Position numbers and translations under genes: made by a program
Source: Gossypium raimondii
Lineage: Eukaryota; Streptophyta; Magnoliopsida; Malvales; Malvaceae
Assembly: GCF_025698545.1 (NCBI RefSeq)
Contig: NC_068575.1
Coordinates: forward strand, 47,687,980-47,751,979
Reading direction: 5' to 3'
DNA: 64,000 bases
Notes under the pieces: generated by a model
Database searches by the model: none
The model's input: only the letters and a program-made list of their open reading frames with translations
Told to the model about the DNA's origin: nothing
Part shown: positions 40,505-52,016 of the stretch, piece after piece
Layout: each line of letters opens with the position of its first letter
Position numbering within the stretch: the first letter of the stretch is position 1

Positions 40505-40860
40505 GGATTCCCGAGTTCCTCAGAACTATAATAATGGCAGCCATATCTTCTTCTTCTATGCAGATCCTATGGAATAGTCTTCCCACTCAGAAGTTTAAGC
40601 CAGTTAGAGGGATCAGACATGGTTATCCACTATCACCCTATCTTTGTGTTCTTTGTATGGAATGGTTAGGATATATTATTCGTGCGGAAATTGCTACTAG
40701 TAAGTGGAATCTAAATCGTCTCTCAAGATTGGGTCCGATTTTATCTCATCTATTTTTTTGCGGATGACCTAGTCATTTTCTTGCAAAGCGGAGATAAAGT
40801 AAACTTATCTCTCAAAATGGATTTTGAAACACTTGTGTGAATTGCAAGGTTTGAAATTAG
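40505..40860 (+). pseudogene. LINE reverse-transcriptase fragment
   Basis: The frame gives F..IIMA.ISSSSMQILWN.LPTQKFKP and then GIRHGYPLSPYL.VLCMEWL, the plant L1 RT block, where G(I/L)RQG(C/D)PLSPYLF is usual. The catalytic FADDLV block follows at about 40757 but is shifted by one base in a T run. Only part of the fingers/palm remains. It is unrelated in position to the ORF1 relics elsewhere. Confidence 0.82.
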
Positions 40861-40904
40861 TTAATTGATGCAATGCAATGCAAAAAAGGTTTGGTTTTAG
40901 TTGG

Positions 40905-41065
40905 TTCATGCAATTCTTGTACTGAATTTGATTGTTTATTAGCATGCCCCTTGTTCTCAGCTGTAGCATTCATAAGCCTCTTAATGAAGAGCTTCATCAG
41001 CTTTATATAAAGCTATCAAGATAATCTCTTTAATTCTATTCTATATTCATGTTATTTTGGTATGG
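40905..41065 (+). repeat. Duplicated ZIP-upstream segment, copy 2
   Basis: Partner of 33045-33175 in the same orientation. It probably marks the left end of tandem unit copy 2, now separated from its ZIP remnant (52017) by about 11 kb of inserted DNA. Confidence 0.85.
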
Positions 41066-41282
41066 ATTTCATGCAAACCTATTTTCTTCCAAACAAACCA
41101 ATATGTCTAAATTTTGAGGTATTAACAGTGTATATATTTAGATGATATTATGAAATTCAGGATTGCTTATTTTTTAAAATTCTGATAAGATAGTTCCTTT
41201 ATTAAATCAATTGGTCATTATCAAAAGTTATAAAATGAGTTGGAAGAGTTACACAAATATTAGAGCAAACAGCTACTCACTT

Positions 41283-41503
41283 ACAGCGTTTATGTCTGGA
41301 TTAGCTGTTACAATCTGCTTTTCAGCTGGCAGAGTTTTATTTTGTTTGAGCTCCGCACACCCAAATCTCCAGAAGGTACCAATAGCCCTGGCCATGTTTA
41401 AACTTCCATTGATACGTCCCACTTGAATAAAACCACCAGCTTTCAAAATCCTATCTTTCTCCAACTCAGGCTCTGGTTTGTGATCTTTAGACAGATTATA
41501 AGC
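41283..41503 (-). pseudogene. PP2C-type protein phosphatase exon fragment
   Basis: Minus-strand translation gives [28 protein letters not shown], then NGSLN.ARAIG and [18 protein letters not shown], the central part of a plant PP2C of the PP2C60/PP2C21 type. It has an acceptor (CAG before 41503) and a possible donor after 41283 (GTAAGT). After ARAIG the usual DMEF is replaced by about eight unrelated residues, a small insertion that removes a conserved Asp of the family. No other PP2C exon was found nearby, so this is an isolated fragment. Confidence 0.85.
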
Positions 41504-42319
41504 CTGTAAAAGAAATTTCTATGAAAATTTGAACATATAAAGAACTCTAAATTGAAAGTTTCAACTTAAAAAAATCCCAAATTTTCTTAAAATATAGACA
41601 CCGATAGCATACAGTAGGGAACACATAGCTTCAGCCAGTGAACTCAAATTTCAGATTTAGGAAAAGATTATTGAAGAAGTAAAATACAACATTACTACTA
41701 AATTAATTAAATATAAATACTCACACCTTCTTTCCTTTGGAAATCCAAAATAAATAAACAAAAATCATATTTAACAACTCCAAAATATATTAAATTTAAA
41801 AAATACAACACAAAACATATCAGATTTAAGAAATCCCATTTGAATCAAAACAAGAGAGAAAGAGAGGGAAAAGATCGAATCAAAAAAAGAAAAAGAAACT
41901 CTATCTGTAGTTCGAAACTGGAGAGATAAAAAAAAAGTGAGAGAACTCAAAACTTAATAAACCCAAACTTTCAATCAAGAAAAGGGACATGACCTTTAGC
42001 TCTTTAATTTCTAGGCTTCAAACTGACGATCTCAATATTTAAAAGGCGTGACTGGCCATGAGGAAGCTACACCCAGAATGGTGCGACGATCATATGACAG
42101 AATCGACTATTATGGATCGAAATATAAAGCCAGAAGAAAAGCAGAAAAGAGAAAGGCGGACAGAAGGAGAAGCCGAGAATTCAGAAGAAAACAGAGGGAA
42201 CAAAGAAGCAGAATAGCAGGGAGAAGGAAAAAGAAAGGGGAAGGGAGACGATTTGGGGATGAAGATTTGGGGAATTAGGGATTTGGGGATTCTAATTTTT
42301 AGGGGAAAATTAATAACAA
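41504..42319. other. Spacer, no gene recognised
   Basis: The left part is AT-rich. 42020-42290 is strongly purine-rich (AGAAGAAAAGCAGAAAAGAG-type) and on the minus strand resembles a pyrimidine-rich plant 5' leader. It could be the leader of the PP2C source gene, but no coding exon is attached. Confidence 0.45.
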
Positions 42320-42598
42320 GTTTGGTTCGCTGTAATGGAATAGAGACTTAATAGAATAGATGTGTAATGAAATAGAGGCGTAATAGGTAACTCTTTTATT
42401 TGGTTGAATGGAATAGAGGTGTAATAGTATAAGGAAAAAAATTTAAATGACTAGAATACCCTTAGCAAAATTTTTTTAGGTAGATGATTATTGTTATTGT
42501 TATTAAATTTTAATAAGATTATTAATATAAATAATAAATAATTTAATTATATTTTAAAATAATTATTATTTAATAAAAATATATAATTTAATAAAATA

Positions 42599-42795
42599 TA
42601 TGAATTTACTAAAATCATAATATATAATACTATAAAATATAATTTAAAATAATTATTATTAAATATAATTTAACAAAAATATATAATTTAATAAAATTCT
42701 TAATATTAAATATTCTTATATGAATTTACTAAAATCATAATATATAATACTATAAAATATAATTTAAAATAATTATTATTAAATATAATTTAATA
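42599..42795 (+). repeat. 120-bp tandem duplication, AT-rich
   Basis: Bases from 42599 repeat exactly at a 120-base offset for about 75 bases (TATGAATTTACTAAAATCAT onward), so the duplication is recent. The surrounding 42430-42830 is nearly pure AT, and no gene is present. Confidence 0.93.
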
Positions 42796-43318
42796 AAATA
42801 TATAATTCCCCACGTTATTTGGAGATACAAGATATGAAACTAATTAATTGTTTGACTAATCAAGGTACTGATTTTTTAGCCATAAAATACATCAATATAT
42901 ATATTTATGTAATGAGAGTTTTTCATTTACATCCGAGTAAAGTTATTTTAATTTTATATTTCAACTAACTTAACATTTTATCTCCTATATTCTTTTGGAA
43001 TATTAATTTTATATCAATCTTATATCATTCTTCTATTATCATTTTGATTAAATTTAAGCTTAAATCTTATAAAATAACATGTTTTAATAATAAAATAAAA
43101 CAAACTTATTTTATTAAATTCATAAGTTCAACTTAGTAAACTGTGCTTCTTTTAAAACGAAAAAGGAAAGCAGGCTATGATATAATTTGATAAATTAAAA
43201 TTAGTCAATATCCAAACTTTACAATTTAATCAAAAAGCAAATATTCTCTCCATTGAAGGTGTAGTAGATCACTTCATGCAAGACAACAAATCAAAAAGCA
43301 ATTATATAAAGTACAAAA

Positions 43319-44185
43319 TAGATTGTATTTGCCCAAAACAGCAGAGTCTACAGCTTTGGATTGTTCAATGGCAGCATTTTCAAGTTTCACGGTAACTTTC
43401 TCATCTTGTTTCACCAATTCAGTGGCCCGCTTCTCACGTCTATTATCTCTAAGTTGCTGCAAGGTAAATAAAATGCCCATTTATTATAAAATTCTATATG
43501 ACACTTGTCGAAACCATTTTTTTGAATCAAAAAAATGGTTTCGACAACACTAAAGCAAACGGTGCATCAAAAGAAGGTAATTACCCTTCGAAGTATTTTA
43601 GCAGGTGTATCATGTGAATGATCATCTGCATGGAACAAGCAGCATGAGTGAAATTTTACAAAGAGCATTATGCATACATCTAACAGATAAATAAATTACC
43701 ATCTAGAAACTTTTCCTCTTTATCCTGAGATGTTTCTTGTTTCAAGTCTGTAGCCTTTTGGTTTGACTTTGAACATGTGAGGATCCAGCAAATATCAGTC
43801 AATCAGAAACTAAAATAAAAAAAAATAGTTCCAACAAAAGGATTGAGAAAAATGGGAAAGTGCCAATACAAGCGACTGGTTTATTATTCAAACCTTTGAA
43901 ATAGCATTATCCTGAACCGAAGTCTCTACCCCCAACAACTTTCCATGACGCAGACAAATTGCCTTTTCTAAAGGAATCAAGATTTAGTGGCCCCAAATCA
44001 GTCGTGCTTGTAGTTACAACATCAACAACCTAAAATTGATCAAGTGTGGCATCATATAATTGACAGTTAAAATCCAACACTTGTCAGAGCAAGAAACATG
44101 ATTAGCTTGTACGAAATATTCTACAAGATGCATTTACCTCCTTAGTGAAAAGGTTTTTGATAGATTGCAGAGCCAACCTTTCTCT
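43319..44185 (-). pseudogene. Galacturonosyltransferase (GAUT) N-terminal fragment, 5 exon pieces
   Basis: Minus-strand pieces: 44185-44138 (ALQSIKNLFTKE), 44030-43894 (VVDVVTTSTTD.GPL, then SWKVVG), 43766-43700 (a K/E-rich linker), 43625-43585 (DHSHDTPAKILRR) and 43456-43319 (RREKRATELV, KLENAAIEQSKAVDSAVLGK). This is the stem region of a GAUT4/GAUT1-type Golgi pectin synthase, recognised from memory of the family. GT-AG borders are kept. One extra G after KVVG shifts the frame. The signal anchor before and the whole catalytic GT8 domain after are missing, so it is a captured fragment without activity. Confidence 0.8.
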
Positions 44186-44341
44186 CCAATCAACATTTTG
44201 TAAAAAGCAACCATTTGAAAGTCATAGAGAACGAAGAAGCCATCAAGTCTGTAACCTAAGACAACCAATGTAAACGGAAAAGCTTTAGAATAGGCAACTT
44301 GTTTGCTAAAATTACTTTGAATAGGCAACATGTTTCAACCT

Positions 44342-44410
44342 TAAAATTATGGCACGATATTCAGCAGCATTATTGGTTGCTATGCCCAAACCCTCGCGCA
44401 ATTTGCAAAT
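44342..44410 (-). pseudogene. RNase H-like protein exon fragment
   Basis: Minus strand, after an acceptor (CAG): ICKLREGLGIATNNAAEYRA followed by IIL. NNAAEYRA is the central motif of the RNase HI (RVT_3) fold, with the catalytic Glu in EYRA, and the wording matches a plant cytosolic/organellar RNase H family protein. Only this single exon is present; other catalytic segments were not found. It lies between RPL37 and GAUT pieces in the same orientation. Confidence 0.78.
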
Positions 44411-44664
44411 CTGTTCAAATAGCATATTATGGAAAGATTTACATGTGGAAAAGGTCTAATTTCTAAATGGTTAATTGCATACCACATTTCCAGCATCAGT
44501 TTTCAAGACAAAGCATTCATCCTTGTTCAAAATTTAATGCAACTCCATAATCATAAACTAAAAACAACTAAAGCATTCAATGTAATGACACCCCTTGAGA
44601 GTAATGTTCTCGTAAAAGTTTTCCTAAAAAGAGAAGGCTTCATCCAAAACAACCTTGTAATACC

Positions 44665-45752
44665 TCAAGCAGAAGCTGCTACAACCTTCTTCCTCGGTCG
44701 CTTCAATTACCTAGATCATGATCCAACACCGAAATTGAAAATAGAAACAAACTCCAAAGATATGCTTTGAACAAAACAGAATGAAAAGAAGTTTAATTAT
44801 AAACCCGTCAGCAAAAAGAATTAGCAACTCATTACCTTCTCTGAAACCAGTCTTGAACCTGCGAGGGACATGGCGCAGATGCCTCATCCTACCAGTTCCA
44901 GTGGTCTTTCTTCTGATTGCCTTCACACTCCAATTATCTGAATCCCACAATAAAGCAATTCCCCTTAGATTTAAGGACTAACACCAAATTACAATCCAAT
45001 CGTATCATATAAACACATCAAAACGCATGTTCATTCAAAGTACTTGAAGTATTACTACTGGTATAAGCACATTTCATGTAACATTACAACTAACAAATCT
45101 ATGGTTCAGGAAGAAAACACATTGATTCGAACTACAAGTCCATAGTTTTATATAGAAACATCTTAAAATTTTAATCACACCATTTTTCCCACCATATTCA
45201 GGAAATTGAATTCTTATCTGAATAAACGCATTCAAAGTGAAACCTAAATAGATATTCATGTCAAAGATATTAGCTTTGATATATAAGCACATAAAGAAAG
45301 AAACCCCACTAGTCAATCTGAGAAATCTAGTTGCAAATTAGACTTAGGAACAAAGTTAACAACAAAAACGAAAAACACAATAAACGATATTGATAACAAA
45401 GAAAAAGCGGACGAGGCACTTACATGTCCTCTTACGAGCAGCAGGGAAAGCACAGGCAAAGCAACGACTCTTTTGGAAATGGAAGCTACGGCGGCCACAC
45501 CTAACGCAGAGAGTGTGGGTCTTGTTCCTTCTTTTACCAAAACTCCCTATTCCCTTTCCCTGTACATTACCACTTTTTTTAATTTCATTTTCAAATATAC
45601 AAGTAGATCAAGGGGTGGAAAAAGAGAAATAAAAGAGAAATAAACAGAGATAATCCATGAAGAAATAAAATGAAGAAAGTAAAAGAAATGAACGATCAGA
45701 ACCGATGGCAGAACCGATGGAAGGGAAAAGAAATTACCTGGAAGGGAAACAT
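44665..45752 (-). pseudogene. RPL37: 60S ribosomal protein L37 copy with introns, C-terminus frameshifted
   Basis: Minus-strand exons: 45752-45738 (possible ATG exon), 45559-45424, 44937-44836, 44710-44665. Exons 2 and 3 are intact and carry the L37 zinc-binding protein: [51 protein letters not shown]. In exon 4 a small indel shifts the frame, giving a TGA two codons in instead of the Ala/Lys-rich tail of about 16 residues. The expected first exon is an ATG alone before the intron; here four extra codons would be read. It might still make a protein of about 86 residues, but with its neighbours it looks like a captured copy. Confidence 0.8.
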
Positions 45753-45914
45753 GGGAGACTCGGAAGCTTGATGAGGGCAAAAAATGGAAAAGAAAAGATG
45801 AAAAGCAAGTGGAATCCCTAATCCGCGCAGAGGGGGCGTAATAGCTATTACGCGCAATAGGGGTAATAGGCCAATAACCGATTCGGGCTGTAATGTGATT
45901 ACAGCGAACCAAAC

Positions 45915-46059
45915 ACCCGTTTAGTTGTAGGCCCGCTGCATAGGGGGAATGAATGCCTATTCCCCCAACCAAACGTCCCTTAAGGGATTTCAGGGTTTAG
46001 GGATAAAATAAGGGTTTAGGGTTATAGTTTAGGGGAAAAAGAAAAGAGCAAAGTAGTAT
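45915..46059. repeat. MITE-like terminal sequence
   Basis: 45915-45982 continues the inverted end of the candidate element with a second CCAACCAAACGTCCCTTAAG block, the outward end of a hAT/Harbinger-like MITE by its look. No coding content. Confidence 0.4.
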
Positions 46060-47009
46060 GATTTTCTCATAAAAGTCGCTAATATTTGACTTTTTTTTAA
46101 TTTTTATATTGAATTATTATATCATTTGAAATTTTATATAATTTTTATGTAAGAAAATAAAAATAAAAACTAAAAATTTAAAATATGAAAAAAATACTAA
46201 AAAGCTTTAAATTTTTTTCTCTTTTGTAATTATATATATATTCTTTCAATATTTTAGGAAATTTAAATTACTTTTTCAATTTACTAATTAATTTTGTTTC
46301 TCTAGAGATGTATGGGTTAGCAAGTTTTTTAATTTTAATATATATAAAGTTTATCTATTATCTTTTAAATAATTTAAATTATAATGATAATTTTAATATA
46401 TTAAAATTAATATTATCTCTTTAAAATTATATAAGAAATTAATTAATATATAAATTAAAAACAAGTCATATACCAAAAAAATTTTAAAAAATATTTTAAA
46501 TAAGTATTTTAATTTTTTTCATTTTTAACATATATTTTTCTATGTTTTCACTTTCAAATTTTTTTTACGTGTCATTAATTTTTTTTGAAGATTTTAAATA
46601 TTAAATTAAAAAAATTGTATTTTAATTAATATCAAGAAACTAGTTAAATAATAAATAGAAGATGATGAAAGAGTGCATGAGTTGTCGAAAAGAATACATG
46701 ATGGGCACTTGGATGAAATGTGAGAATACAGGGAGCAAAGTGGCGTCGTTTTGTTTAAAATAAAATGATTTTTTGTTTGACTTTTTGCAGCGTTTTTCTC
46801 ATAAACGCCGCTACTGCTTAACCTTTGGTGGCGTTTTTCTCATAAACGCTACTACTGCTTGACCTTTTTGCGGCGTTTTTCTCATAAACGCTGCTACTGC
46901 TTTACCTATTGCGGCGTTTTTCCGTTAGCACCACTAATGTATAATATTTGCGGAGTTTTCCGTCCAAACGCCACTAAAAACGCCGCTAAAACCTTAATTT
47001 CCTGTAGCG
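46060..47009. mobile_element. CACTA-like (En/Spm) end with subterminal repeats
   Basis: On the minus strand the right end starts CGCTACAGGAAATTAAGG at 47009, one base from the CACTA consensus. It is followed inward by five or more copies of a subterminal word, GCGGCGTTTTTCTCATAAACG or its variants (46790-46990), the pattern bound by CACTA transposases. A single TTTTCTCATAAAAGTCGCTAAT at 46054-46075 may be the decayed left end. The middle is AT-rich, with no transposase. Confidence 0.6.
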
Positions 47010-47857
47010 AATTATTCATTTATTTTATTGAACGTAATACTCATTTAATAGAATGTTCATTACTTCTCTATTTCTTGACTTCCCGTAATAGTTATTCTTT
47101 GGTATCCAACCTTAAATAACAAAACAAAATTGGTTTTCAGATTAGTCTTTTAAAATTTGGATTCAAAAAATATAAAAATAAAATATTTGAATATAATTTA
47201 ATATTAAATTAACTCAATATAAAATATTTTATTTCAAAATATAATTTAAAATAAAATCTTTTAATATAAAAATAATTATATTAAGAATGTTATTAAAAGA
47301 ATGCAATTTATCTAACCCTAAACTATTTTTAGCAAAAAATTATAACGACTATTAACACTGAAGCTTTGCATTTAAAAAACCTATAAAACGCACATAGCAA
47401 TTTCTTTTGCCCTAATCACAAATATTACGGTTTATACAGTAGCTTAGTCTGCTATGGAGCAGTTAGTTAGAGTTAGTTGGTGAGATTAGTTGTTAGCTGG
47501 TAGGTTAGCTTAGGCTAGATTGTATTGCTTTGTAATTGTTTTTAAGGTTTCTTTTCTCTAATAAAAAGTTTCAGCTATATTTAAAAAAAAAAAGGAAAGG
47601 GGTTGGGGCTTGACGGGATTTGGGGAACTTTTTATTTTAATTTTTAATTTTTAATTTTTGGGTTTTCGGTGACCAGGTAATAATGGGTTATGGTGTGTTG
47701 TTTTTTTTAAAAAAAGTATGTATTATGCAATAAATTTAAATTTTCAATGTTAGTGATGTTTACTTTTTTTGTATTATATTATTGATAATATAAGTAATGA
47801 ATTGCTTATATTTCTAAATATAATTTTATGTTTCTTGTATATAAATAAAAATAAAAC
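47010..47857. other. Spacer, no gene recognised
   Basis: AT-rich. 47450-47590 (GTTAGTTAGAGTTAGTTGGTG through TCTAATAAAAAG and an A run) resembles the 3' part of a short LTR or a retroposed transcript end, but no boundaries were found. Confidence 0.4.
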
Positions 47858-50800
47858 ATGTCACCACGTGAAGAGTTCTCAACTAAAGGATTGAAGGGTG
47901 CACCAAATAATGATACAGGTTGGCACTTTGGAACTCTAGTGCCAAATACAAAAGGAAATGTCGTATGTAAACTTTGTGGTAAAGTTGTGAAAGGAGGAAT
48001 AACATGATTTAAAGAGCACATTGCTTATAAAACCGACAATGTTGTATCATGCCCTAATGTTACTGATATGTGATATTTTATTATTATTTTTAAATGTTAT
48101 TGTAAATTTATCAATAAAGATTATACATAATTCATAATAATATAAAGTGTGAATTATATTAACAGGTGTCATTAGAGAAAGTATGATGAATATATTGAAA
48201 GAAAGCAACATAAAGAAAATAGACAAAAAGAGGATAACAGATGAATTCTTATCTCAATTAATAGTAGAGGAGGATGAACACGAGGAATTCATTGATAGGG
48301 TTTCTGCTATAAGGCAAGCAACTTGAGAATGTATTCAATCACAACATGGGTGGCATAGAAGGGAAGAATTCAAAAGAAGTACTAGTGGTTGGAGTAACAT
48401 TTATGAAGAACGGCGATCTTCTCATGGATCAGCTGGAGAATATCATGGAGAAAGAACAAGTAAATTCATCCCAAGTGAGTCTAAGTTTACCTTAAGGGGA
48501 GCTATACATGAATTGGCTAGAAGCAAAAGCTCAAAGCAACTAAAGATCAGTGACTCTTTTTTAAAGACTTTACGGAGGAAGATAGGTGAAGCGGTATCTA
48601 AATTTTTAATATATGAACGACTTCTTTTTCAATTAGCAAGCTCTCCAAGGTTGTATAACTTAATTCAAGTGTCAATAGAAGTTAGACAAGGTGTAAAGCT
48701 CCCAACACCTTATAAGGTTTCAGATGTGTATTTGAAGTCAGAGCATCAACGAGTTCATGATTGGGTAAATGGACTAAAGACTCATTGGAAAGAATTGGTT
48801 GCAACTCTAATGTGTGATGGTTGGACCAACAATTTGAATCAAATGCACATAATTAATTTCCTTGTTTATTGTAGTAAATGAACCATTTTTTGAAAATCGA
48901 TGGGTGTCTCGAGTGTTCGTAGTAGAGATGTTGAATTCTACTACAATTTGTTAGATTCAGTTGTAGAAGAAATTGGAGAAAGTTGCATTGTCCAAATAGT
49001 GACTAATAATGAGGCAGCAATGAAAGTCGTTGAAAAAAATTAATGTTGAAAAGAAAGCATCTATATGGACCTCATGTGTGGCTCACTGTTTAGATTTATG
49101 CATTAAAAATATTGGGAAAAAGCCTAGTGTAGCAAAAGTGTTAGATGAGGCAAAGAAAGTGACTTGCTTTATATACAATCACATTTGGACCGTTGATTTG
49201 ATAAAGAAATATACACAAGGGAAGCAAATACTTCGACCTGCTCTTACTCGATTTGCAACTCATTTCATTCAACTTGAAAAGATAACAATGCAAAAGCAAG
49301 GTCTGAGAGAAATGTTTAATTCAAATATCAGTATTTTATAATTAGTTAATATAATCACTTAAATATAGCAACCTTTAATGATTTTATTAGTTCCAAATAA
49401 TTTAAATTATATTATTTTAAAAATTTTCTTATGAATATATAGGAATTTAAAGAATCAAAATGGGGATAGCAAAAGTCAGGGCCTGCTTATGAAGTCAAAA
49501 AAGTTGTTTTGGGAAATTTTTTTTGAAAAAAAGCCAATGACCTTATAAAAGTTTGCGAGCTCCTAGTAAAAGTATTGAGACTTGTGGATGGTGATAAAAA
49601 ACCAACAATAGGTTTTATTTATGAGGCTGTTGATAGAGTTAAACAAGCAATTCAACAAGATTGTCAATATTTCACCGAGTACGAAAAGATTATTGACAAA
49701 AGATGGAATTTTATGCATTCCGACTTGCATTTAGCTAGTAAGATAAAATGTTTCAGATAATTAAGAACTATTTTTATATTTTATTATTTTAAGCTTTAGA
49801 TTATTATTATTTGATGATATTCTTATAAATTATACTTTGGTTATTTTTCAATCTTCAATTTCAATTTGGGGTGGAACATTCGAGAATGTACTAATAGAAA
49901 CATTAGAAGGTACAAGATCGAGAATTGAAATATTAGAACCTTCTTTTGATACTCAAGTCAAAATGGTTAATCAAAGTTAGATTCAAGTACTAGTATTTGT
50001 AACTTAGTTACATAATTTGAAATGGAATTATTTTTTTCATTTTACTCTATCTTTTATTTATGCAATTGTTACAATTTAGAGATAAACATGAAAAATTCGG
50101 TACTCCACAAGCACAAAGAGCTTAGAAGCAAATGAATTTGGGTAAGTAGTTAATTAAATTATTTAATTTAATTTATATTATTTAATCATATTGTACATTT
50201 TGAAGTTATTTTGAAATTTAAATAATATTATGCAGCTGAGTGGTGGATAATATACGGCACATGTGTTCCTAAGTTACAAAAATTAGCAATTAAAGTGCTT
50301 AGTCAAACAACTTCTACATCAAATTGGGAACGAAATTGGAGCACATTTAGTTATATTCACACCAAGGCAAGAAATAGGTTGAAGTATAAAAAACTTGAGA
50401 AACTAGTGTTTACCTACTATAATATGAGGCTTCAGATAAGGCATCAAAAAAGAATGAGCATTGATGATATCAACGCTAGTTTTAATCCTATCAGCCTTGA
50501 TCTTATCTTTGAAGATGTTGATCCACCATTAGAATGACTTCAAGAGAAAGAGAATATTTGTTAGATGGTGAAAATGTCGGTGTGTTGCCTATGGATACCT
50601 CCGATGATGAAATGAATGTTGATCAATATCAACAACAAAATTTGTCTCATTCAAGTTCTAATGCAATGCCAAGTCAGAGTAGCGATGGACCGGATGGTAA
50701 TGGTTTAAGTCCAATTGATGACGATGATGGACATAGTGGTGATAAAGGTGAAATTAAGTCTTCTAGTCGGTATGGAGGAGAATATGGGGTTGGTACCACT

Positions 50801-51310
50801 AGTGGACATTTCCGTGATAGATCAGAATTTGATGGAATATGTTTCCTAAACCTAGGAGAGATAGAAGTGAACCTAGAGCTCCATCAAAAGAAAAAGGCAA
50901 AAAGCATACTTCTATAGGCTTTTCATCTGGTAGAAGATCGAGTTCTAGTAACCTTAGGTATAGTGATTCATCTACTAGCACTCAAAGTTTTTATCCGCCA
51001 GAACAACCTTTATATTTCCAACCTTCACATGGTTATCCACAACCATATGGTTATTATCCACCATTTCCTAATTATGGTGTGTCATATCAGCTCAAATGCA
51101 TCCTCCACCACTAATATATCACCCACCTCCACCTCTCATGTATCCTTCTCCTTAAATATATCCTCCATATCAATTATATGAAAATCAATGTGAAAATGTT
51201 ACTTTTTTATATATATTTTTAGACAAAGGCCAAGAGAATCAAGTCAAGAACGCTCTCAAAGTGAAGGTGAAGGATTTGATCCTCCTCCTCATTCCACTAA
51301 TTGGTGAAAA
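47858..51310 (+). pseudogene. hAT transposase relic (BED finger, DUF659, dimerisation domain)
   Basis: From the ATG at 47858: a BED-type zinc finger (CKLCGKVVKGG, H at FKEHIA), with a CGA-to-TGA stop between; a charged region (48230-48500); DUF659 (48690-48870; LPTPYKVSD.YL...V..WV..LK..W...TLMCDGWTN); an RNase H-like part (49050-49330; WTSCVAHCLDLC); and the hAT C-terminal dimerisation block (50240-50450; TSTSNWERNWSTFS, then RLKYKKLEKLVF.YYN). A Ser/Asp-rich then Pro/Tyr-rich tail follows to about 51300. Many stops and frameshifts separate the parts, so it is inactive. TIRs were not located. Confidence 0.85.
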
Positions 51311-52016
51311 CTACATCGAACCACTATCACTATTTGTAAGATATGTTTTTTTTAAAGAAAACTTTTGTTAATGTTTTTAATTTTAATGATATTAAAACGT
51401 TTAAAATATATCTTTAGATAAATGAACGGAGTATATTTTATGAAAAGATAATTAAAATTGAAGTATGTTAAACTATATATGAAAGTAGAATGAGAGCGAG
51501 AATAAGTGGTAAGAAATAGGAATAATTAATGAGAATCTATACATTTATCTATTCTTTTTTCCTTTTGTAGCATAGGATGTTTTGATATATTCACCATCTT
51601 CAAAGTGTCAAGAAATATTGAAGACCTCTCTCATGTATGAATTTTCAATTATTTTATCTACAAAAACTTTCAAACTTATTAAATATGAGAATGTTTAATA
51701 TTTCTTATCTTTTACTTTGTTATTAGTTAATATAATATTCTTAGAAAATTCGTAAATAAATATGAGAATAATCAATGATTGTAAAAATTGTGCTCTCATA
51801 TTAATAAAAGTTCATAAGTGTTAGAAAACACTCTAAAAATCATTAAAAGTGACTTTTTATAATTATAATTATTAAGTTTTACAATAAGTCGTGCGAATTT
51901 TAAAAAAAAATTCACGACCACGATATTCACAGTGACCGCAATAACATCCGTTATGCTCGCAGCCGCGATAAACACAACACAACCGAAAACGCTGCCGCAA
52001 CCACAATTTAAATCCC
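51311..52016. other. Spacer, no gene recognised
   Basis: AT-rich to about 51890. 51905-52010 is abruptly richer in C and CG dinucleotides, in a run with no match elsewhere in the window, directly before the ZIP remnant. Confidence 0.45.

Larger units (their letters stand above)
42320..45914 (-). mobile_element. Candidate Pack-type element carrying fragments of three host genes
   Basis: A 17-base sequence, GTTTGGTTCGCTGTAAT, stands at 42320-42336 and its exact inverse at 45898-45914, each followed inward by ATTAC/GGAATAG-type text. Between them, all on the minus strand, lie RPL37 exons (45752-44665), an RNase H exon (44410-44342) and GAUT exons (44185-43319). Introns are kept, so these were copied as genomic DNA. 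The ends could instead belong to two separate MITEs of the same family; no target duplication was confirmed. Confidence 0.5.

Noticed and set aside
43683..45316. Several plus-strand frames across the GAUT/RPL37 region
   Set aside because: They are antisense to exons recognised on the minus strand.
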